From the NCBI RefSeq assembly GCF_000014865.1, contig NC_008576.1, positions 1,703,501 through 1,767,500 on the forward strand: a stretch of DNA of 64,000 bases, read 5' to 3'. The notes beneath the pieces were generated by a model. The model was not told the DNA's origin. It searched no databases and was given only the letters and a program-made list of their open reading frames with translations. A program made the position numbers and the translations under genes. This stretch comes from Magnetococcus marinus MC-1 (GTDB taxonomy: Bacteria; Pseudomonadota; Magnetococcia; Magnetococcales; Magnetococcaceae). Each line of letters begins with the position of its first letter. The first letter of the stretch is position 1. Below, in pieces: positions 39,455 to 48,818 of the stretch.

Positions 39455-39494
39455 AAAACGCGCCGAAGAGTGCTATCTTCGGCGCGTTTTTTTT
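39455..39494 (+). terminator. Rho-independent terminator after pyk
   Basis: A 14-bp perfect stem (39455-39468 with 39477-39490) with an 8-base loop and a run of eight T residues. It separates pyk from rsmD and shows that rsmD does not start at the upstream in-frame ATG at 39451. Confidence 0.94.
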
Positions 39495-39549
39495 CCTGTG
39501 TTGCGCAGGAGTTTGCGGGTGCTATGGGTACCATGATAGGAGGGCGGTC

Positions 39550-40137
39550 ATGCTCAAACTCACCGGTGGTCAGTGGCGGGGGCGTGCCTTAGAGACCCCT
39601 AAAGATCAACAGGTGCGGCCTACCACGGTGATGGCCCGTGAGGCGCTGTTTAATATCTTGCAGCAAGAGGTGGTGGGCTGTCGTTGGTTGGAGCTCTATG
39701 CCGGTAGTGGCATTATGGCGCTTGAGGCGCTTTCGCGAGGGGCGCACTCGGCGGTATTGATGGAGCGGGCCCCGGCGGCATTGGCTTTAATCCAACGCAA
39801 TATTGATAAAGTAGGGGCAGAAAACCAGTGCTACCTGTTACGGGGCGAGGCTGACCGTGCCAGCAGTTTTAGCATACTTCAGAAAAAATTAGAGAAACGC
39901 TTTCCTGAAGGGTGGCGTGCCGATATGATCTTTATGGACCCCCCGTATGGGAAAGGGTTGGTGAGTATCACCCTGGAGCGGCTTGCTCAATGGGAAGCAC
40001 TGCAAGGGCATACCCCTTTGATTGTGGCTGAGCATGAGCCAGAAGCCGAGATTGCTTGGCAGGGCAGCCCATGGCATATCGTGCAGCAGCGCCGTTATGG
40101 GCAGTCGGTGCTCACCTTTTTGGGTGGGCCGTCCTAA
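39550..40137 (+). CDS. rsmD: 16S rRNA (guanine966-N2)-methyltransferase
   Basis: Methylates G966 of 16S rRNA in the 30S subunit. 195 residues: the N-terminal GGQWRGRALETP segment, SAM-binding LELYAGSGIMALEALSRG, and the catalytic motif MDPPYGKG. The start is the ATG at 39550 with AGGAGGG upstream; earlier in-frame ATGs lie in the pyk terminator. coaD follows 23 bp later, the common rsmD-coaD pairing. Confidence 0.95.
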   Translation: MLKLTGGQWRGRALETPKDQQVRPTTVMAREALFNILQQEVVGCRWLELYAGSGIMALEALSRGAHSAVLMERAPAALALIQRNIDKVGAENQCYLLRGEADRASSFSILQKKLEKRFPEGWRADMIFMDPPYGKGLVSITLERLAQWEALQGHTPLIVAEHEPEAEIAWQGSPWHIVQQRRYGQSVLTFLGGPS

Positions 40138-40160
40138 TCTGTAAAGCGTAAGGTAAACTG

Positions 40161-40655
40161 ATGACCCAAAGACGCACCGCCATCTATCCTGGTACCTTTG
40201 ACCCCGTTACTTTGGGCCATGTGGATATTATTCGCCGTGCCAGTAAGCTGTTTGATCGGCTGGTGGTGGGGGTGGCGGTGAATATGCGCAAACAGCCGCT
40301 GTTTGCGGTGGAAGAGCGGGTGAGGCTGTTGGAACAGAGCTTGGCCGATCTTCATAATGTGACGGTACTGCCTATGGATGGCCTGTTGGTGCGCTCGGCC
40401 CGTCAGGTGGGGGCGTGTGCCATCGTGCGGGGATTGCGGGTTGTGACCGATTTTGATTATGAATTTCAGATGGGTACCATGAACCGCAAACTGGCACCTG
40501 ATATTGAGACGGTGTTTTTAATGGCGGACGATATCAATACTTTTCTCTCATCCAGCATGGTTAAGGAGGTCGCCATTATGGGGGGAGATATTACCCCCTT
40601 TGTGCCTGCTGTGGTGGCTGAACCGTTGCGGCAAGCCCTGTTGCAGCGTGCCTAG
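40161..40655 (+). CDS. coaD: Phosphopantetheine adenylyltransferase
   Basis: Fourth step of coenzyme A synthesis (4'-phosphopantetheine + ATP to dephospho-CoA). 164 residues, standard length. The nucleotidyltransferase T/HxGH region is YPGTFDPVTLGH, and the later SSSMVKE motif is present. Downstream of rsmD, with which it is probably co-transcribed. Confidence 0.97.
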   Translation: MTQRRTAIYPGTFDPVTLGHVDIIRRASKLFDRLVVGVAVNMRKQPLFAVEERVRLLEQSLADLHNVTVLPMDGLLVRSARQVGACAIVRGLRVVTDFDYEFQMGTMNRKLAPDIETVFLMADDINTFLSSSMVKEVAIMGGDITPFVPAVVAEPLRQALLQRA

Positions 40656-40695
40656 CACCCATGAGTGGGGTGCCGAACATTGTTGAGGATAACCG

Positions 40696-42009
40696 TTGAA
40701 GCATCTCTATATCAAAACCTTTGGCTGCCAGATGAACAGCTACGATTCGACCCGCATGGCGGATTTGCTGGGCGAAAGCCATGCTTTTCAAAGCACCGAT
40801 GATCCTGAAAAAGCGGATTTAATCATTCTTAATACCTGTCATATTCGGGAAAAGGCAGAGGATAAGCTTTTTTCTGAGCTGGGGCGACTGCGTCCCTTGG
40901 CGGAACGTGGGGTGATTCTGGCGGTGGGTGGCTGCGTGGGACAGGCCGAAGGGCGCACCATTTTCAGCCGCGCCCCCTATGTGCGCATGGTATTTGGTCC
41001 GCAAAATTACCACAAATTGCCACAGATGATCCAACGTGCCTTGGATGGCGAAACCCGGGTGATAGCAGAGGATATTCCCTCGGTGGATAAGTTTGACAAT
41101 CTGCCCCAGGTGCGTGCGCAAGGGGTGGTGGGGCAGGTGACGGTGCAGGAGGGGTGCGATAAATTTTGCGCCTTTTGTGTGGTGCCCTATACCCGTGGTC
41201 GGGAGTGGAGCCGCCCCGTGGCGGCGATCTTGGCCGAGACCGAGGCACTGGCCCAACAAGGGGTGCGCGAGGTGCTGCTGTTGGGACAGAATGTCAATGC
41301 CTATGCCGGGGTGGATGAAGAGGGTGTAAGCTATGATCTGGCTCTGCTGATTCGACGGGTGGCGCTGATCGAAGGTATTGAACGCATTCGCTTTGTTACC
41401 TCACACCCGGTGGATATGAATGAGGATTTGGTGGAGGTGTTTGGGGAGATCGAGCAGCTGGCGCCCTATCTCCATTTACCGATCCAGAGTGGCTCCGATG
41501 CCATTTTGGCGGCCATGCAGCGTGGTCACACGGTCGAGGAGTATTGCACCTGGGTTGAGAAGGTGCGGGCCGTTTGCCCGGATGTAGCGCTGGCATCGGA
41601 TTTTATTGTCGGTTTTCCGGGAGAGACGGAACAGGATTTTCAAGCCACTCTGGATCTTATTAGCCGGTTGGGTTTTGACCACGCCTATTCGTTTAAATAC
41701 TCGTCCCGCCCCGGTACACCGGCGGCGGATATGCCCGAGCAGGTGGATGAGGCGGAAAAAAGCCGCCGCCTAGAGCGTCTGCAACAGCTGTTAAATACCC
41801 AGCAGTTACAGCGCAATAAGGCGCGTGTTGGGCGTCGCGAGTCGGTACTGGTGGAAGGGGTGTCGAAAAAGCGGGATGGGGAGCTGTCGGGACGCTCGGG
41901 CACACTGCGCACGGTGAACTTTGCGGGGCCTGTGGCGCTGATCGGTCAGTTTGTGGATGTGGAGATTGTTGAGGGGCTACCTAATAGCCTGCGAGGGCGT
42001 TTGGTTTAA
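40696..42009 (+). CDS. miaB: tRNA-2-methylthio-N6-dimethylallyladenosine synthase
   Basis: A radical-SAM methylthiotransferase acting on i6A37 of tRNA. 437 residues in the usual order: UPF0004 N-terminal domain with cluster cysteines in FGCQMN, NTCHIRE and GGCVGQ; the radical SAM triad CDKFCAFC (Cys154, 158, 161); and a C-terminal TRAM domain (about 375-437). The start is a TTG with GAGGAT upstream. First gene of the miaB-phoH-pgpH-ybeY-lnt run. Confidence 0.97.
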   Translation: MKHLYIKTFGCQMNSYDSTRMADLLGESHAFQSTDDPEKADLIILNTCHIREKAEDKLFSELGRLRPLAERGVILAVGGCVGQAEGRTIFSRAPYVRMVFGPQNYHKLPQMIQRALDGETRVIAEDIPSVDKFDNLPQVRAQGVVGQVTVQEGCDKFCAFCVVPYTRGREWSRPVAAILAETEALAQQGVREVLLLGQNVNAYAGVDEEGVSYDLALLIRRVALIEGIERIRFVTSHPVDMNEDLVEVFGEIEQLAPYLHLPIQSGSDAILAAMQRGHTVEEYCTWVEKVRAVCPDVALASDFIVGFPGETEQDFQATLDLISRLGFDHAYSFKYSSRPGTPAADMPEQVDEAEKSRRLERLQQLLNTQQLQRNKARVGRRESVLVEGVSKKRDGELSGRSGTLRTVNFAGPVALIGQFVDVEIVEGLPNSLRGRLV

Positions 42010-42074
42010 TTTTATTGAGGGGTGCAGGCTTTGTTCAGCCGTAGCAACGCTCTAAGGCACTCTGCGAGGTGTTC

Positions 42075-43055
42075 ATGTCCAAAACTATCTGTGAGGATCG
42101 TCTGACCTTTCCCGATAATGGGCACGCGATGGCGCTGTTTGGGGATGGTGATTCTCATTTGCGGCTGCTTGAAAAAGAGCTGGAGATTGCCATTTTACCC
42201 CGGGGTAATGAGCTGCTGCTCAAAGGGCGCAAGCGGGATCTAAAAAAGGCCACGGGGCTGCTTAATGCGCTGTATGAAAAGCTGTTGGCGGGGGAGGAGG
42301 TTCCCCTAAGCCGGGTTTCTGATGGTCTGCGGGCGGTGCGCCATGATGAGCCGGTGGAGCCGCTTTATAGTGGGGATCTGGCCATAAAAACCCCGCGTAT
42401 AAGCGTCTATCCTCGCACCACGCGGCAGGCGCTTTATGTGGAGGCGATGCGGCGCCACGAGATGACCTTTGCCGTGGGGCCGGCGGGTACCGGTAAAACC
42501 TTTTTGGCGGTCGCGGCAGCGGTTGAAGCGTGGCAAGAGAAGCTGGTTAAGCGCATTATCTTAACCCGCCCGGCGGTGGAGGCCGGTGAAAACCTAGGCT
42601 TTTTGCCGGGGGATCTGCAAGCCAAGATCGACCCCTACCTGCGCCCGTTGTATGATGCGTTATATGCGATGGTGGGCGCTGAGCGGGTGGAAAAGATGGT
42701 GGCTGCGGGAGAGTTGGAAATTGCCCCCTTGGCCTATATGCGTGGTCGGACTCTGGGGGACGCTTTTATTATTTTGGATGAGGCGCAAAATACCACCCAT
42801 GAACAGATGAAGATGTTTTTGACCCGCCTAGGAGAAAATGGCCGCATGGTGGTCGCCGGTGACGAAACACAAATTGATTTACCCCGTGGGCAGAACTCTG
42901 GCTTTGTGCAAGCACTCAAAGTACTCGGTGGGGTAGAGGGCATTCATTTTTCTCGGTTTACTGCGGATGATGTGGTGCGGCACACCCTGGTGGAGCGCAT
43001 TGTCCGAGCCTATGACAGCGCCACTCCACGCCCCCAAAACATGGGAAATTGGTGA
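42075..43055 (+). CDS. PhoH-like ATPase (YbeZ type)
   Basis: About 326 residues. An N-terminal KH-like part (about 20-85) is followed by the PhoH P-loop domain: Walker A GPAGTGKT, Walker B FIILDEAQN, and GDETQIDLP. Homologues next to ybeY take part in RNA metabolism and ribosome maturation. The ATG at 42075 has GAGG at good spacing; a GTG two codons upstream overlaps that site. About 180 bp with two hairpins separate it from the next gene. Confidence 0.94.
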   Translation: MSKTICEDRLTFPDNGHAMALFGDGDSHLRLLEKELEIAILPRGNELLLKGRKRDLKKATGLLNALYEKLLAGEEVPLSRVSDGLRAVRHDEPVEPLYSGDLAIKTPRISVYPRTTRQALYVEAMRRHEMTFAVGPAGTGKTFLAVAAAVEAWQEKLVKRIILTRPAVEAGENLGFLPGDLQAKIDPYLRPLYDALYAMVGAERVEKMVAAGELEIAPLAYMRGRTLGDAFIILDEAQNTTHEQMKMFLTRLGENGRMVVAGDETQIDLPRGQNSGFVQALKVLGGVEGIHFSRFTADDVVRHTLVERIVRAYDSATPRPQNMGNW

Positions 43056-43147
43056 GAGACCAAGCCACTGTCGCCCCCTGAGCAGAGAATTCGCTTGCCC
43101 ATAAGCGGGAATGGGAGTAAACAGTTTGGCGTACGCCCCTTTCGATG

Positions 43148-43217
43148 GCGGGTTGAAAAAACCCGCATTAAACGGCTGTTGATCCCCCTTTCCGAAAGTG
43201 ATTTTTCGAACTGGGGG
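43148..43217 (+). promoter_or_regulatory. Two stem-loops in the leader of the pgpH-like gene
   Basis: First, a perfect 7-bp stem GCGGGTT/AACCCGC (43148-43154 with 43160-43166) around an A-rich loop. Second, an interrupted stem in which CCCCC (43184-43188) pairs with GGGGG (43213-43217) and CGAAA pairs with TTTCG nearer the loop. Neither ends in a T-run on the plus strand, so they could shape the leader mRNA of the downstream gene or end phoH transcription weakly. I do not match them to a known riboswitch class. Confidence 0.4.
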
Positions 43218-43235
43218 TAGGGACTATAGAGCCTT

Positions 43236-45809
43236 ATGGCTGAAGAGACGCATAAACCACACGCTACAGATCTGGCACCTGATGATCGTTTGAACATCTC
43301 GCTCAGCCTGCGTACGGAGCCGCTTGATCAAAAGCCGCTTTACAAGCGTCTGGTGATCCAAATAAGAGAGAGTCACGGCTGGAGCTGGGGGGGCTTTGCC
43401 CTGCTGGTTGGGCTGCTCACCCTGATTTACTCACCGCTGGCGCTGCGCATGCCCCATGTGTTGGAGGTTGGCGAGGTGGCCACCCGCAACATTAAGGCCG
43501 AGCGGGATGTGCTGGTGGAGGATCGTGCAGCGACCGAGTTGCGCCGCGAAAAGGCGGTGGCAGCGGTACCGCCGGTGTTCGATTGGGACCCTCATATGGT
43601 TGCCTCGTTGAGCAGCGGCATCTCCGACCGGTTGGTCGAACTGCATGAGGCGATGCACACCCTGGCTAAGTCGGGTCAGTGGCCGGAACAGAAAACGTTG
43701 GAACAGGCGTGGGGCGAGCGCTACACCCTGCCGTCGTCGATTTTAAAAGCCTTGTTTGAAGTGAGCGGTCTGATGCAGGCCCTGGATGCCGCCCGCAAAC
43801 AGGCTCAAGAGACCCCGCTGCAAGCGGTACCTTTGCCGGAAGGCGCGAAGCTGGACGGTGCCCAAGAGGCCGCCGCGCATGCCTTGGTCCAGGCGACCAA
43901 ACCCTCGCCCATGGCGCTTTTTTTAGAGCCCAAGGGGCTTAATCCAGGCTTTGAGCATCTGCTGGCACGCATTCAAAACTGGCTTAAAACCCACGCCCAC
44001 CATTGGGTGGTGGCGGATTCAGCCACCCAAACCCGCATTCAACGTCGCCCCATCAATCTTAATCCCCTGGATAACCCCAAAGAGTTTCGTCTGACCATTC
44101 CCGACCGGGTTGTCACCCTGGAGCAGTTAACGGTATTGCTACGCGATAGTGCCCGTCGGCAGATGGGGGATCTTAATCCCGACCTGCGCTTATGGGTGGT
44201 GGATCAAGTACTGGAGTATTTGCACCCCAACCTGACCTATAACAGTGCCGAAACCCGTCTGCGTCAGATCCAAGCGGAAGAGGATGTGGATCAGGTCTAT
44301 CTGCGGGTGCGGCGTGGGCAGATGGTGGTGCTGGAAGGGGAGGTGGTAAGTGAAAACACCCAGCTTAAACTCTCTGCCCTGAACAAAGGGGATATGAGTG
44401 ATGCTAAATGGCTGCGGGTACTGGGTTTAAGCATCACGGTGGCCTTGTTCCTCTATATTGGTCGGCTCTTTTTGCTGCGCACGGCGGCGGCTTTTCCCCG
44501 TGATCGCCTAACGGTGGAGATCTTGGGCACACTGTTGGTTATCAGTGCCTCATTGAGCGCGGTTACGCTGGCCCTGGGGCAAGGTATGGCGGGGGTGTTC
44601 CAATGGCCCGCGCAAAGTGTCATCTATCTACCGCCGGTGGCGATGGGCTCGGCCATGGCCTCCTTGATCATCGGGGCACGGGTGTCGTTGCCCGGTGGCA
44701 CCATGGTGGTGGGTACGGCGCTGTCGTTTTTGACCTCTCAATTGGCCGGTGGTGGATTGCCGCTGTTTATTTTCTACATGATTGGTTCGTTGATGGGGGG
44801 GCTCTCTCTGCGCACCTGCCGGCGGCGCTTTGATGTGCTGCGTAGTGGTCTGGCTATCGGTTTGGTGCAGATTGCAGTGATCCCTGCGGTGGAGCTGCTC
44901 AATGGCAACACCCCCGGCATAGATTGGGTCTACTCGATGTCCATGGGCTTGATGAGCGGTTTACTGGCGGGACTGTTTGCGCTGGCGTTAATCCCGCTGA
45001 TGGAGTCGCTGTTTAATATCACCACCGATTCCCGCTTGATGGAATTGGCGGCGGGGGATCATCCCCTGTTGCGAGAGCTCTCCATGCGTTCACCGGGTAC
45101 CTATCACCACTCGGTCATGATGGGCAACTTGGCCGAAGAGGCCGCAGAAAAGATTGGTGCCAACCCGCTGTTGGCGCGGGTGATGGCGCTCTATCACGAC
45201 ATTGGTAAAATGGCCAAACCCGCCTACTTTGTCGAAAACCAGTCTGGGGCTAACCGGCACGATCAGCTCTCCCCCAGCATGTCGGCCAAGATCATCATGT
45301 CTCATGTTAAGGCGGGCATTGCCATGGCTCGCCAGTATAAGCTGGGTGAGCCCATTGAAGAGGCCATCTTGACCCACCAGGGTACCTCGCTGTTGCAGTT
45401 TTTCTACAATAAGGCCCTCAATGAGTCGGCCCGCCGGGGTGAGGTGGTGGATGCGGCTGACTATCGCTATCCGGGTCCCATCCCCCAGACCCGTGAGGCG
45501 GGCATCTTGATGCTGGCTGACTCGGTGGAGGCCGCGACGCGCTCCTTAAAAGACCCCGCCCCGGCGCAAATTCAGGCGATGGTGCGGCGCATTATTAATA
45601 ATAAAATTCGTGATGGTCAGTTGGATGATTGCAAGTTGACCATGCGTGAGCTGTCGTTGATTGAAGAGGCCTTCTTGCGGGTGTTGACGCTGGGCTTCTA
45701 CCACCGTCGCATCGCTTATCCAGAGATTCGCAAACCATCGCGAGAGGGGGCCTCTAATGTGCCAAGTCTTGGTGCAATCGTCGTATCCAGCATGGCCAAA
45801 AACGGATGA
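43236..45809 (+). CDS. 7TMR-HDED/HD (PgpH-like) membrane phosphodiesterase, probable c-di-AMP hydrolase
   Basis: An 857-residue protein with one N-terminal membrane helix (about 48-68), a large extracytoplasmic 7TMR-HDED domain (about 70-390), about seven membrane helices (about 390-600), and a cytoplasmic HD domain. Metal-site residues are present: His624, and His654-Asp655 in YHDIGK, with later conserved histidines. Characterised members (PgpH) hydrolyse c-di-AMP. The gene lies between phoH and ybeY, the same order as in Firmicutes. No diadenylate cyclase gene is in the window. The family call is strong; c-di-AMP as substrate is by homology. Confidence 0.9.
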   Translation: MAEETHKPHATDLAPDDRLNISLSLRTEPLDQKPLYKRLVIQIRESHGWSWGGFALLVGLLTLIYSPLALRMPHVLEVGEVATRNIKAERDVLVEDRAATELRREKAVAAVPPVFDWDPHMVASLSSGISDRLVELHEAMHTLAKSGQWPEQKTLEQAWGERYTLPSSILKALFEVSGLMQALDAARKQAQETPLQAVPLPEGAKLDGAQEAAAHALVQATKPSPMALFLEPKGLNPGFEHLLARIQNWLKTHAHHWVVADSATQTRIQRRPINLNPLDNPKEFRLTIPDRVVTLEQLTVLLRDSARRQMGDLNPDLRLWVVDQVLEYLHPNLTYNSAETRLRQIQAEEDVDQVYLRVRRGQMVVLEGEVVSENTQLKLSALNKGDMSDAKWLRVLGLSITVALFLYIGRLFLLRTAAAFPRDRLTVEILGTLLVISASLSAVTLALGQGMAGVFQWPAQSVIYLPPVAMGSAMASLIIGARVSLPGGTMVVGTALSFLTSQLAGGGLPLFIFYMIGSLMGGLSLRTCRRRFDVLRSGLAIGLVQIAVIPAVELLNGNTPGIDWVYSMSMGLMSGLLAGLFALALIPLMESLFNITTDSRLMELAAGDHPLLRELSMRSPGTYHHSVMMGNLAEEAAEKIGANPLLARVMALYHDIGKMAKPAYFVENQSGANRHDQLSPSMSAKIIMSHVKAGIAMARQYKLGEPIEEAILTHQGTSLLQFFYNKALNESARRGEVVDAADYRYPGPIPQTREAGILMLADSVEAATRSLKDPAPAQIQAMVRRIINNKIRDGQLDDCKLTMRELSLIEEAFLRVLTLGFYHRRIAYPEIRKPSREGASNVPSLGAIVVSSMAKNG

Positions 45810-46266
45810 GTCCATTGAGCGGGTGGTGCAAGCCACCCTGCGCTTAGAGTCGCAGTGGCCCGCTTCCCCCGCCTTTGGTTGGGCGTTGGCGCCGCTGGAG
45901 GTCAGTGTACTGCTTAGCGATGATGAGGCGGTGCAAGCCCTAAATGCTCAATATCGGGGTAAGGATAAACCCACCAATATTCTCTCCTTTGCCATGGAGG
46001 AGGAGGCCGACGACGCGATGCCCATGCCGATTATGGCGGGGGAGCCACGGCTGTTGGGGGATCTTATCCTCGCGTATCAAACGGTCCAGCGTGAGGCCGC
46101 TGAACAAGACAAACCCTTTGACCAGCATCTCACCCATCTTTTGGTGCATGGCACCCTGCATCTGCTGGGCTACGACCATGAGCGTTCCGAGGACGAAGCC
46201 CAGCAGCAAGAGGCGCGGGAGATCGCTATCCTCGCCCAGTTGGGTCTACCCAACCCCTACCTTTAA
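45757..46266 (+). CDS. ybeY: Endoribonuclease / rRNA maturation factor YbeY
   Basis: Processes 16S rRNA 3' ends and takes part in ribosome quality control. 169 residues with the zinc motif HGTLHLLGYDH (His131, His135, His141). The start ATG at 45757 has AGAGGGGG upstream, which puts the first 53 bases inside the pgpH-like gene; this overlap is unusually long but the site is good. The stop overlaps the lnt ATG by one base. Confidence 0.95.
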   Translation: MCQVLVQSSYPAWPKTDESIERVVQATLRLESQWPASPAFGWALAPLEVSVLLSDDEAVQALNAQYRGKDKPTNILSFAMEEEADDAMPMPIMAGEPRLLGDLILAYQTVQREAAEQDKPFDQHLTHLLVHGTLHLLGYDHERSEDEAQQQEAREIAILAQLGLPNPYL

Positions 46267-47840
46267 TGTCAATTACCCGCATATTGCATAGATCTGTGCG
46301 CCTGCTGTGGGCGATCTGTTTGGCCCGCTTTGGCCAAGTCGACGCGCTGTTGGTGATGGCGGCTGCGGCGCTTAGCCGTCTTGGTTTTCAGCCCCAAGGT
46401 TGGTATTGGGCCACCATTGCAGGATTCGCCTTGTGGCTGGCCTTGCTGCAACGCAGTACGTTTAAACGCGCCTTGTGGCTGGGTTATCTGTTTGGTGTGT
46501 GCCATTTTGCCCTGAATTTTACCTGGTTGGTGCCGGCGCTCTCCCGTAACAACGATGCCCCATGGGTTGTGGGGGTGCTGGGGGTGGTGGGGCTGGCGGC
46601 GGTGGTGGCGCTCTACCCCATGTTGGTGGCCGGAGGGTTGGCGTTGCTGCGACCCAGACCGCTGCTGGTGCCGCCCCTGGCGGCAACGCTGTGGGTCTGT
46701 AGTGAGTGGTTGCGGGGCCATCTGTTCAGCGGTTTTCCGTGGGGGCAGAGTGGCATGGCCTGGATGCCTTGGCAGAGCCTGATTCAGGTGGCAGATCTGG
46801 GCGGGATCTATCTGCTCTCGTTTTTGCTGCTGCTGACGGCGGCTGTGGTGCGGCTGCTGTTTGATCCGACGCTCTCGGCGCGACTGCGTATCGGCTGGCT
46901 TATGGGGGTGGCGCTGCTGCTGTGCGGCGGGCATCTCTATGGGCAATTTAAGCTTCTTCAACCCGTGCCGCAAACCACTTACCGGGTGGCCTTGGTGCAG
47001 GGCGGGGTGCCCCAGTTGGAAAAGTGGCAAAAACCGCTGCATGACGAACATCTGGACCGCTATCTGGGGTTGAGTCTGGACGCCAGCGGGGAAAAATTGG
47101 ATCTGCTGGTGTGGCCAGAGACGGCGCTTGCCTATTTTTTACAGGCAGAGCCCGCCCGGCAGGCGCGGATCGCCGGGGTGGTGCGCAGTATGGCGGTGCC
47201 CTTGCTGTTTGGGGTGCCCCATGCGGTGCGTCAACAGCCAGGGGTTTACCGCTATTATAATGGCTTGGGTTTGATGGATGGGCAGGGCAGATGGGTGGCG
47301 ACTTACCATAAACACCATCTGGTGCCGTTTGGCGAGTATCTGCCGTTGCGGGCTTGGTTGCCTGCCTGGATGGATAAAATAACCCCGGGGAAACAGGATT
47401 TCGCCCAGGGTGCCGGTCCGCTGGTATTGCCCAGTCCGGCGGGGGTGCTGGGGCCGCTGCTCTGCTATGAGGTGATCTTTCCGGCTGAGGTGCGCCAACT
47501 GGCCAACCAAGGGGCAGCATTGCTGGTGAATGCCACCAACGATGCCTGGTTTGGGGAGACGGCCAAACCCCAGCATCTGCAAATGGCGCGGCTGCGCACC
47601 ATCGAAAACCGTCTACCCTTGGTGCGGGTGGCCAATACAGGCATTAGCGCCTCCTTTGACGCCTATGGGCGGGCCGTGGGGCAGTTGCCAGTGGAGCAGC
47701 CTGGGGTGGCTGTGCATCCAATCCCTCACGCACCGGCGGGGGGGAGCTTTTACCGCCGCTGGGGGGATTGGGAAGGGCTCTTTTGGGCAGCTCTGCTGCT
47801 ACTGTTTGGGGTGGCCAACTGGGCGGCGCGTAAAGGGTGA
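46266..47840 (+). CDS. lnt: Apolipoprotein N-acyltransferase
   Basis: Adds the third acyl chain to lipoproteins in the inner membrane. 524 residues: about seven or eight membrane helices, then a periplasmic nitrilase-like domain with the catalytic triad Glu285 (WPETALAY), Lys349 ([11 protein letters not shown]) and Cys400 (CYEVIFP), and a C-terminal helix. Its presence matches the SPOR lipoprotein elsewhere in the window. Starts within TAATG at the ybeY stop. Confidence 0.96.
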   Translation: MSITRILHRSVRLLWAICLARFGQVDALLVMAAAALSRLGFQPQGWYWATIAGFALWLALLQRSTFKRALWLGYLFGVCHFALNFTWLVPALSRNNDAPWVVGVLGVVGLAAVVALYPMLVAGGLALLRPRPLLVPPLAATLWVCSEWLRGHLFSGFPWGQSGMAWMPWQSLIQVADLGGIYLLSFLLLLTAAVVRLLFDPTLSARLRIGWLMGVALLLCGGHLYGQFKLLQPVPQTTYRVALVQGGVPQLEKWQKPLHDEHLDRYLGLSLDASGEKLDLLVWPETALAYFLQAEPARQARIAGVVRSMAVPLLFGVPHAVRQQPGVYRYYNGLGLMDGQGRWVATYHKHHLVPFGEYLPLRAWLPAWMDKITPGKQDFAQGAGPLVLPSPAGVLGPLLCYEVIFPAEVRQLANQGAALLVNATNDAWFGETAKPQHLQMARLRTIENRLPLVRVANTGISASFDAYGRAVGQLPVEQPGVAVHPIPHAPAGGSFYRRWGDWEGLFWAALLLLFGVANWAARKG

Positions 47841-47937
47841 TGCATCCTTTGTGAATGGGGCGAAGTGTGCTAGAATCCGGGGTTTTCGTCCAAGATGTAT
47901 GATTGACGACCGCATTCACCTGCCATCGGAGGCGTCC

Positions 47938-48816
47938 GTGACTTTCCAGGACCTCATCCTCTCGCTACAAAACTATTGGGCCAACCAAGGCTGTGTATTG
48001 CATCAGCCCTACGACATGGAGATGGGGGCGGGCACTTTTCACCCAGCCACCTTTTTACGGGTGTTGGGGCCAGAGCCGTGGAATACCGCCTATGTGCAGC
48101 CTTCGCGGCGGCCCACCGATGGCCGTTATGGCGAGAACCCCAACCGTTTGCAACACTATTTCCAGTTTCAGGTGATTTTAAAGCCATCCCCGCCTAACAT
48201 TCAGCAGCTCTATCTGGACTCGCTCACGCGCATTGGTATTGATGCCCGCCAACACGATATCCGCTTTGTTGAGGATGACTGGGAGAGCCCCACCTTAGGT
48301 GCCTGGGGGCTGGGCTGGGAGGTGTGGTTGGATGGTATGGAAGTGACCCAGTTCACCTATTTTCAACAGGTCGGTGGCATTGACCTGAAACCGGTGGCGG
48401 GGGAGTTGACCTACGGCTTAGAGCGGCTCTGCATGTATATTCAGGGGGTGGAGAATGTCTATCAACTGGACTATAACGGCAAGCTCAGTTATGGGGATGT
48501 CTACCAGCAAAACGAAGTAGATTACAGCACCTATAACTTTACCCAGGCCGATACGCAGATGCTGTTTACCCTGTTTACCACCCATGAGCAAGAAGCGCTG
48601 CGCTTGGTGCAGGAAGAGTTGCCGGTGCCAGCCTATGATCATGTCATTAAAAGCTCCCACTATTTTAACCTGTTGGATGCGCGGGGTGCCATTAGTGTGA
48701 CGGAGCGGGCGCGTTATATTGGGCGGGTGCGCAATCTGGCTAAAAATGTGGCCGAGGGCTATGTGTTGCAGCGTGAGAAGCTTGGCTTCCCGCTTTTGAA
48801 GGGGCAGGAGGGCTGA
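47938..48816 (+). CDS. glyQ: Glycyl-tRNA synthetase, alpha subunit
   Basis: Catalytic subunit of the bacterial alpha2beta2 GlyRS. 292 residues, nearly collinear with E. coli GlyQ, including [18 protein letters not shown] and [16 protein letters not shown] chose the GTG at 47938 with GGAGG upstream (reading [14 protein letters not shown]); an ATG at 47899 would add 13 residues but has no ribosome-binding site. The glyS ATG follows 2 bp after the stop. Confidence 0.97.
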   Translation: MTFQDLILSLQNYWANQGCVLHQPYDMEMGAGTFHPATFLRVLGPEPWNTAYVQPSRRPTDGRYGENPNRLQHYFQFQVILKPSPPNIQQLYLDSLTRIGIDARQHDIRFVEDDWESPTLGAWGLGWEVWLDGMEVTQFTYFQQVGGIDLKPVAGELTYGLERLCMYIQGVENVYQLDYNGKLSYGDVYQQNEVDYSTYNFTQADTQMLFTLFTTHEQEALRLVQEELPVPAYDHVIKSSHYFNLLDARGAISVTERARYIGRVRNLAKNVAEGYVLQREKLGFPLLKGQEG

Positions 48817-48818
48817 TC

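Noticed and set aside
39451-39549. N-terminal extension of rsmD starting at 39451
   Set aside because: It would be encoded by the pyk terminator hairpin and its T-run; the conserved protein and a good ribosome-binding site begin at 39550.
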